10,222 nt of DNA. It comes from Thaumarchaeota archaeon UBA183. GTDB taxonomy: Archaea; Thermoproteota; Nitrososphaeria; Nitrososphaerales; UBA183. The notes under the pieces are model-generated. The model was not told the DNA's origin. It ran no database searches and worked only from the letters and a program-made list of their open reading frames with translations. The stretch is taken from the NCBI GenBank assembly GCA_002495205.1, contig DAEE01000040.1, positions 1 through 10,222 of the forward strand, given 5' to 3'. How positions within the stretch are numbered: the stretch's first letter is position 1; each line of letters starts with the position of its first letter. The position numbers and the translations under genes were made by a program. Shown one piece after another: positions 5,687 to 10,222 of this stretch.

Positions 5687-6436
5687 TTGGGACGCTCGCG
5701 TAGTGAGACAGAGGACGCACTGGACATCATAGATGCGACTGCGGACGTCCAAGCTGAGACCTCCAGGATGCCAGTGGACGCTGGCATTGCGAAGCTCAAG
5801 GTGCTCAGCAGGGCAGGGAGCATCGCCATGCCCGTGGAGCTCTCCGTCCAGACCTCCACCGGGATGCACAGGGGGGTCCACATGAGCAGGCTGGTCAAGG
5901 CGGCCAACGGCCGTCGGGCCGGGAGCATGGAGCAGTGGCTGAGGTGGATATGTGGCGAGGTCAACCGCTCCCAACCGGGGTCAAGTGTGACTGCCAGCTT
6001 CGAGCTCCCCTACGACGACCAGTTCGCGAAGATCACGATGAGGGCCACGCAACGGGGAGCGGTCGCCTACCAGTACGTCGTGGAGGGGATGACGGCTTGC
6101 CCCTGCTCGAAGAAGATGATTGGTATCGGCCACATGCAGAGGGCCCAGCTGACCGTTGTGCTGAAGAGCGAGAAGGCACTCGACTCGATGAACGTTGTCG
6201 GCAGAATCGCCGAGTGCTTCTCCGCCTCGCCAAAGGAGCACATGAAGAGGCTCGAGGAGGCGAAGAAGATCCTGGAGGCTCAGGCGAACCCCAGGTTCGC
6301 AGAAGACCTCGTGAGGGAGTGCGTGAGCAGGTTCCCCAACGCCCTCTTCGTGAGCAGCAGGTGCTTCGAGTCGATACACGCCCATGACGCCATTGCCACA
6401 TGGTCCGCCAGGCCGGGCTGGATGCCTGTCCTGTAG
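5687..6436 (+). CDS. mptA: GTP cyclohydrolase IB (MptA/FolE2 family)
   Basis: From TTG 5687 the protein is 249 residues and shows the COG1469 hallmarks: DVQ (20-22) near the N-terminus, TGMHRGVHMSRL (58-69), EGMTACPCSK (133-142) with C138 and C140, IGHMQRAQ (147-154) with H149, and FESIHAHDA (227-235) with H231 and H233. In the family one Cys, two His and a Glu hold the catalytic metal. FolE2 makes dihydroneopterin triphosphate from GTP, while methanogen MptA stops at the 2',3'-cyclic phosphate. Sequence alone does not separate them here. Linkage to QueD, which needs the triphosphate, favours the FolE2 reaction feeding preQ0 and archaeosine, though a role in pterin or folate synthesis is possible. 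The frame is open to 5534 inside queC. I prefer 5687 because it matches the usual N-terminus and lies 28 bases from a TATA-like box. Confidence 0.88.
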   Translation: MGRSRSETEDALDIIDATADVQAETSRMPVDAGIAKLKVLSRAGSIAMPVELSVQTSTGMHRGVHMSRLVKAANGRRAGSMEQWLRWICGEVNRSQPGSSVTASFELPYDDQFAKITMRATQRGAVAYQYVVEGMTACPCSKKMIGIGHMQRAQLTVVLKSEKALDSMNVVGRIAECFSASPKEHMKRLEEAKKILEAQANPRFAEDLVRECVSRFPNALFVSSRCFESIHAHDAIATWSARPGWMPVL

Positions 6437-6454
6437 GCGCCGCGTCCTGTCAGA

Positions 6455-6460
6455 CTTAAA
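6455..6460 (+). promoter_or_regulatory. TATA-like box of the DUF72 gene
   Basis: CTTAAA centred about 30 bases before TTG 6488, in the 51-base gap after mptA. It resembles the box used by mptA and supports the TTG start. Confidence 0.4.
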
Positions 6461-6487
6461 TCGAGAACGCCTCACCGGCCGAGACGC

Positions 6488-7345
6488 TTGACCGACCTCC
6501 TCATAGGGACGTCGGGCTGGTCCTACAACGAGTGGGCGGGGGTCTTCTACCCCACGTCGAGCACGAACAAGCTGTCCTTCTATTCGAAGTTGTACAAGAC
6601 CGCCGAGGTCGACTCCTCCTTCTACGCTTTCCCTTCCAAGGGGCTGGTGCTGGGGTGGGCGAGGTACACCCCCGACGATTTTGTGTTCTCGGTGAAGCTC
6701 CCTCAGCTTCTGACCCACGAGAAGAAGCTTGAGCTTTCGAAGGGTGTCGAGGCGGACCTCATACGGTTCCTGGGCCTCCTCAGGCCGCTGATCGCCGCGG
6801 GAAAGCTCGGGCCGGTCCTGGTGCAGCTCCCCCCAAGCTTCTCTTACCAGTCGGACTTCGAGAGGCTCAAGGCGTTCCTCGGGAAGGCGCCGGAAGACAT
6901 CAGGTTCGCGGTCGAGTTCCGCCACCCCTCGTGGTTGCGAGAAGACGTCTGGTCTTTCCTCAAGGGGAGGAACGTGGCCAACGTGATAGTTGATGAGCCG
7001 CTGCTCCCTCCGGATACGGTGACTACCGCCGATTTCGCGTTCATCCGGTGGCACGGCCGCGGGTCGAGGCCATGGTACAACTACAGGTATAGCGACAGAG
7101 AACTCGACGGGTGGGTGCCCAGGGTGAAGGAGGTCACGGCCAGGGTCAAGAAGACTTTCGGCTACTTCAACAACCACTTCAAGGGGTTCGCTGTTGAGAA
7201 CTCCCTGAAGATGATGGAGAAGCTGGGAGTCTCAAGCGTCCAGCAGAACGAAGCGGCGGCGAGGGCTACGAGGTTCATAGACAGCGGGGGTAAGGACGAA
7301 GGAGAGGGGAGCATCCTGGAATTCGTAGACAGGGGGCGGGGCTGA
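6488..7345 (+). CDS. DUF72 (YecE-like) TIM-barrel protein
   Basis: A 285-residue protein of the usual DUF72 length with the family's motifs in order: IGTSGWSY (6-13), EVDSSFYAFP (40-49), FVFSVKLP (65-72), LVQLPPSF (111-118), AVEFRHPSW (141-149), FIRWHGR (185-191) and YFNNHFKGFAVEN (226-238). The family adopts a TIM barrel with acidic and aromatic residues at the strand ends, and no reaction is firmly established for it. No signal peptide, so probably cytoplasmic. The TTG start directly precedes TDLLIGTSGW, which fits the family N-terminus and a TATA-like box about 30 bases upstream. The C-terminal 20 residues after RFIDSG are polar and possibly flexible. It ends 12 bases before the NAD-kinase-like gene, so the two probably share a transcript. 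Family call is secure. Confidence 0.9.
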   Translation: MTDLLIGTSGWSYNEWAGVFYPTSSTNKLSFYSKLYKTAEVDSSFYAFPSKGLVLGWARYTPDDFVFSVKLPQLLTHEKKLELSKGVEADLIRFLGLLRPLIAAGKLGPVLVQLPPSFSYQSDFERLKAFLGKAPEDIRFAVEFRHPSWLREDVWSFLKGRNVANVIVDEPLLPPDTVTTADFAFIRWHGRGSRPWYNYRYSDRELDGWVPRVKEVTARVKKTFGYFNNHFKGFAVENSLKMMEKLGVSSVQQNEAAARATRFIDSGGKDEGEGSILEFVDRGRG

Positions 7346-7357
7346 ACGAGAGTCAAG

Positions 7358-8134
7358 ATGCTCCTCGACGGGGAAACCCCAAAGGTCCCTCCGGAGGAAC
7401 TAAGGAGGCATATCGAGGACGCCGGGATGCAGGTGAGCGAGGTCAAGGCCGACTTCGGGGTGGTCGTAGGAGGCGATGGGAGGTTCAGCCGGTACGGAAG
7501 AACGGAGGACATGCCGCTTCTTTTCGTCGGCATGAGGGCCAAGGGAGCGGCAGGCTCAAAGGCCCAGCTCGCCCGAATCGAATACGACCACCTCCCGCGG
7601 GCGCTGAAGAGGATAGGGAGCGGAGACTACACCGTGGATGAGTATGCGCGCCTTGCGGTCCTCCTGAACGGCAAGCGCATAGGCGAGGTGTTCACTGATG
7701 TGTACCTGCAGAGGGGCGGGGACAGCACCTGCATCCGCTACAGGGTGAAGGTTGGCTGGCCAGGCAATGCGATCGAGGAAGCGGCCATAGGAGATGGAGT
7801 CGTCATCTCGACCAGCGCGGGCTCGACTGGCTACTACTCCTACCCAGACAGGATAAGGGGGGATTACATCGACCCGGGAGGGTTCGCCAGCATCGAGAAG
7901 GACGAGGTCGGTATCTGCCACATAACCCCGACCTATACGGAGAGGGCTGGGACCGACGTGCATCCGCTGCGATACACCGTCCCCTGGGGGTCGAGGGTTT
8001 CGCTCTCGCTGTTCAGGAAGGCGGACGCCCGAATCTACGGCACAACGGACAAGCGCGCCGGCGTCAGAGTCACATTAGGAGACGAGGTCGTCGTGCGCCC
8101 AGGTAGGAAGAAGACCAAGATCATATCGCTCTAG
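7358..8134 (+). CDS. nadK: NAD kinase family protein, divergent
   Basis: NAD kinase phosphorylates NAD(H) to NADP(H). This 258-residue protein keeps the family frame: VVVGGDGRFSRYGR (35-48) holds the GGDG motif with catalytic D40, VFTDVYLQRG (111-120) stands at the NE/D position, STSAGSTGYYSYP (151-163) matches the GSTAY loop, and the C-terminal beta domain (200-258) is present. It departs at key sites. GGDGT is GGDGR, the conserved Asn-Glu/Asp pair is Thr-Asp, and the C-terminal DG of the family is replaced by a GTTDKRAG loop (228-235). It may be an active lineage-specific variant or a related lipid or sugar kinase-like enzyme. ATG 7358 is the only sensible start, since an in-frame stop (the DUF72 TGA) is 13 bases upstream. 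The N-terminus is short, lacking the usual first strand. No promoter of its own is visible. Confidence 0.75.
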   Translation: MLLDGETPKVPPEELRRHIEDAGMQVSEVKADFGVVVGGDGRFSRYGRTEDMPLLFVGMRAKGAAGSKAQLARIEYDHLPRALKRIGSGDYTVDEYARLAVLLNGKRIGEVFTDVYLQRGGDSTCIRYRVKVGWPGNAIEEAAIGDGVVISTSAGSTGYYSYPDRIRGDYIDPGGFASIEKDEVGICHITPTYTERAGTDVHPLRYTVPWGSRVSLSLFRKADARIYGTTDKRAGVRVTLGDEVVVRPGRKKTKIISL

Positions 8135-8145
8135 GGGCTTGGCAG

Positions 8146-8778
8146 CTAGTCCGGCTTCGGCTCAATCCCGGTAGTGATGTACTCTACGCTCTCGCCGATG
8201 TATGAGGCGTGGTCGGCGATGCGCTCGAGGTAGCGGAGGATTAGCGTCGCGGAGAGCGAACATTTGATGTCTCCACCCTTCTTCTCTATGGTCTGTCGGA
8301 GGTTCTTTCTGTAGCTCTCGTCAACGACGTCGTCCATCTTAGGGATGTTGCGCGCCATCTCAAGGTCACGCCTGGCGAAGGCCTCAACGCTCATTCGGAT
8401 CATCTCCTGCGTCTTCTTGGCCGTGTCTACGACGAACTTCTTGTCGCACTTGCCCAGGTCGCCGAACATTTCGAGGACGCTGGTGATGTCGAGAGCGTAC
8501 CTCCCATAGCGGAAGAACCCATAGGATATCTCCATGCACGCCTTCAGGAACCTAAGGTCGCTGGCCACCGGCTGGTACCGGGCAATCATCTCCATGGCCA
8601 AATCGCTCACCTGGCGGTGCAGGGAGCGCAGCCTGTTGGACATCTGCCGCACTTCAGTTCCTTTTGAGCCCTTGCTGTAGGCGTCGATCGAAGCTGCGAC
8701 CGCCTGCTGAGAAAGGGTGGCCATGTCAAGGAGCATGCTGTTCAGCTGGTCAAGACCCATGTCCATTAATCGAGGCAT
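8146..8778 (-). CDS. phoU: PhoU-like phosphate signalling regulator
   Basis: PhoU proteins are cytoplasmic all-helical proteins that damp phosphate uptake through PstSCAB and bind metal clusters. This one has 210 residues, near the normal length, and two PhoU repeats. Repeat 1 contains QPVASDLRF (69-77), a strong hallmark. Repeat 2 contains DDVVDESYRK (149-158) and RYLERIADHASYIGE (182-196), the metal-binding helix. In repeat 1 the expected ERIGD segment is FFRYGRYALDI (88-98) instead, so that metal site appears lost. Met is frequent in the N-terminal helix. The gene starts five bases after the pstB stop, so the two are cotranscribed and PhoU is the last gene of the operon. Its stop lies 11 bases from that of the convergent NAD-kinase-like gene, without an obvious terminator between them. 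Confidence 0.93.
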   Translation of the reverse strand: MPRLMDMGLDQLNSMLLDMATLSQQAVAASIDAYSKGSKGTEVRQMSNRLRSLHRQVSDLAMEMIARYQPVASDLRFLKACMEISYGFFRYGRYALDITSVLEMFGDLGKCDKKFVVDTAKKTQEMIRMSVEAFARRDLEMARNIPKMDDVVDESYRKNLRQTIEKKGGDIKCSLSATLILRYLERIADHASYIGESVEYITTGIEPKPD

Positions 8779-8783
8779 AGTCT

Positions 8784-9611
8784 CTACCCGAACTTCCCCG
8801 TGATGTACCGCTCTGTGAGCTCTTCCCTGGGGTTCTCGAAAAGTTTCGCAGTCTCGTCGAACTCGATCAGCTTGCCGAGGTAGAAGAAGGCCGTGTAGTC
8901 CGCCACGCGCGAAGCCTGCTGCAGGTTGTGAGTGACCAGGATGATGGTATAATCCTTCTTCAAGATGGAAATCGTCTCCTCGATCTTGGCCGTTGCCGTG
9001 GGATCGAGTGCCGAGCAGGGCTCGTCCATCAGTAGCACTTCGGGCTCTACGGCCAGCGCCCTGGCAATGCAGAGTCTCTGTTGCTGACCCCCAGAAAGGC
9101 TCGCTCCTGAATCCTTCAGTTTATCCCTGACTTCGTCCCAAAGGTAAGCCCCGCGGAGGCTGTGTTCTACGGCGTGGTCGAGTATCTTCCTGTCTTTTAC
9201 GCCGTTGAGTTTTAGGCCCGCCACGGCGTTGTCGTAGATAGACATCGTAGGGAATGGGTTGGGTTTTTGGAACACCATACCAATCTTCCGGCGTATTGCG
9301 ACTGGATCCACGTTCCTTCCATAGATGTTCTCTCCATCAAGCAGTGCCTCCCCTTCGACCCTTGCCCCCGGGGTCAGCTCGTGGAGCCTGTTTAGACACC
9401 TGATGTATGTCGTTTTACCGCAACCCGACGGTCCCATCACAGCGGTAATCCTATTCTGAGGAATCTTGAGGTCGATGCCTTTGAGGACTTCAAAGCGGCC
9501 GAAGCTGGCCTTCAGGCCCCTCGTCTCGACCTTGACGGCAGACCAAGTACGGTCGCTCGCGGTCACCGCCGCCTTGTCCCATCTCTTCTCGTGTTCTTCT
9601 TGTATCTCCAT
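8784..9611 (-). CDS. pstB: Phosphate ABC transporter ATP-binding protein PstB
   Basis: The ATPase of the high-affinity phosphate importer, acting as a dimer on the cytoplasmic face of PstCA. The 275-residue protein has all ABC motifs: Walker [10 protein letters not shown] (60-68), Q-loop FQKPNPFP (114-121), signature LSGGQQQR (172-179), Walker B VLLMDEP (192-198), D-loop SALDP (200-204) and switch H228. The [14 protein letters not shown] Q-loop and the TPGARVEGE segment (80-88) are specific to PstB among ABC proteins. The first 25 residues are a polar extension beyond the usual PstB start (near VKVETRGL, 27-34), so a later start such as the GTG at V26 (9536, minus strand) is possible. I kept ATG 9611, which is 13 bases after the pstA stop. 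No Shine-Dalgarno sequence is visible. Confidence 0.96.
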   Translation of the reverse strand: MEIQEEHEKRWDKAAVTASDRTWSAVKVETRGLKASFGRFEVLKGIDLKIPQNRITAVMGPSGCGKTTYIRCLNRLHELTPGARVEGEALLDGENIYGRNVDPVAIRRKIGMVFQKPNPFPTMSIYDNAVAGLKLNGVKDRKILDHAVEHSLRGAYLWDEVRDKLKDSGASLSGGQQQRLCIARALAVEPEVLLMDEPCSALDPTATAKIEETISILKKDYTIILVTHNLQQASRVADYTAFFYLGKLIEFDETAKLFENPREELTERYITGKFG

Positions 9612-9624
9612 GACAATGCACTGC

Positions 9625-10222
9625 CTAGATTTCGGCTCGGGCCCCCATGGACTTGCGGCCGATATAGCCCTTGAGTCCTAGATTAAGTGCCAACATGAAC
9701 GCGACCAGTATTAGCGCGGCTCCCCATGCAAGAGTATGCCATTGCGGATAGTCGGAGATGCTGTAGTAGTAGATGAGGTAGGGAATGGATCCGAACGGTG
9801 TCAAGAGTGTCTTAGGAATGTATTCGCTGTAGAAAGCCGTGAAGATGAGAGGGGCGGTCTCGCCGGCTGCCCGGGCCAGGGATAGGAGAACGCCAGTAAC
9901 AAGCCCTCTCCGGCCAGTTCCAATCACCACTCTTATGATGGTCTTCCACCGAGGTATCCCAAGAGCCATCGATGCCTCCCTGAGAGAAACTGGCACGATT
10001 TTGAGGGACTCCTCGGTGGTTCGCGCGACAATGGGAATCATGATTATGGACAGAGCGAGCGCTCCGGCCAGACCGGAGAATGTCCTTGTGGGAAGGACGA
10101 GTATGATATAGACGAAGAAGCCCAGCGTTATTGTGGGGAACTCTGCAAGCACATCGTTCGTGAAGCTCGAAACAAAGGAAAGCCGGGATTCGGGCCACTC
10201 GGAGAAGTAGATTCCTGCGCCC
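9625..10222 (-). CDS. pstA: Phosphate ABC transporter permease PstA (N-terminal part outside the window)
   Basis: Integral membrane permease that with PstC forms the phosphate channel. The frame is open to the right edge, giving 198 visible C-terminal residues. The visible sequence begins GAGIYFSEW, a typical PstA motif after its second helix. The binding-protein-dependent permease EAA loop is present as [20 protein letters not shown], which docks onto PstB. Helices are visible around [54 protein letters not shown] and the last one, [26 protein letters not shown] is a PstA/PstC hallmark. A GTG at 10152 is an internal codon, not the start. Roughly the first 90 residues are missing. It is cotranscribed with pstB and phoU on the minus strand. 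Confidence 0.95.
   Translation of the reverse strand, partial: GAGIYFSEWPESRLSFVSSFTNDVLAEFPTITLGFFVYIILVLPTRTFSGLAGALALSIIMIPIVARTTEESLKIVPVSLREASMALGIPRWKTIIRVVIGTGRRGLVTGVLLSLARAAGETAPLIFTAFYSEYIPKTLLTPFGSIPYLIYYYSISDYPQWHTLAWGAALILVAFMLALNLGLKGYIGRKSMGARAEI

Noticed and set aside
5981..7177. 398-codon open frame on the minus strand opposite mptA and the DUF72 gene
   Set aside because: It is antisense to two genes with clear family motifs. Its translation is Arg/Pro/Glu-rich low complexity, as expected for the shadow of GC-rich codons.

Overview
This window is archaeal, moderately GC-rich chromosomal DNA. The archaeal assignment rests on four things: a GTP cyclohydrolase IB (MptA/FolE2 type) clustered with QueD and QueC, which is the preQ0 route used for archaeosine in tRNA; TATA-like boxes centred about 28 bases before many start codons, with no Shine-Dalgarno sequence, as expected for leaderless archaeal transcripts; frequent TTG and GTG starts; and a tRNA-Gly gene with an A discriminator. 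A Nitrososphaeria-like (thaumarchaeal) or related Thermoproteota lineage is my guess, but nothing here proves it. I see no phage, insertion sequence, CRISPR array or toxin-antitoxin module.

Layout. Positions 1-54 are the tail of an upstream gene, overlapped by GTGA with a small four-helix membrane protein (51-482). This gene converges on a DUF309 gene (479-1039, minus), and the two stop codons share one CTAG. Next on the minus strand is a 12-helix, histidine-bearing membrane protein (1226-2749) that recalls the topology of heme-copper oxidase subunit I but is not securely a member. A 380-base gap (2750-3129) follows, holding promoters, an 18-base palindrome and mutually exclusive inverted repeats. 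Two unrecognised small soluble proteins (3130-3591 and 3668-4003) follow, each with its own TATA box.

The centre is a tRNA-Gly(CCC) gene (minus) divergent from queD-queC-mptA. MptA opens GTP, QueD makes 6-carboxy-tetrahydropterin, and QueC makes preQ0 from CDG; QueE, the step between the last two, is not in the window. QueD carries an unusual N-terminal domain of about 130 residues. The queC start overlaps the queD stop. mptA seems to have its own promoter, built over the queC stop codon. A DUF72 (YecE-like) protein and a divergent NAD-kinase-family protein follow on the plus strand.

The right end is a minus-strand phosphate uptake operon, pstA (cut by the window edge)-pstB-phoU, converging on the NAD-kinase-like gene. 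PstS and PstC are presumably beyond the right edge. The intergenic stretch 1040-1225 holds only the DUF309 promoter as far as I can see.
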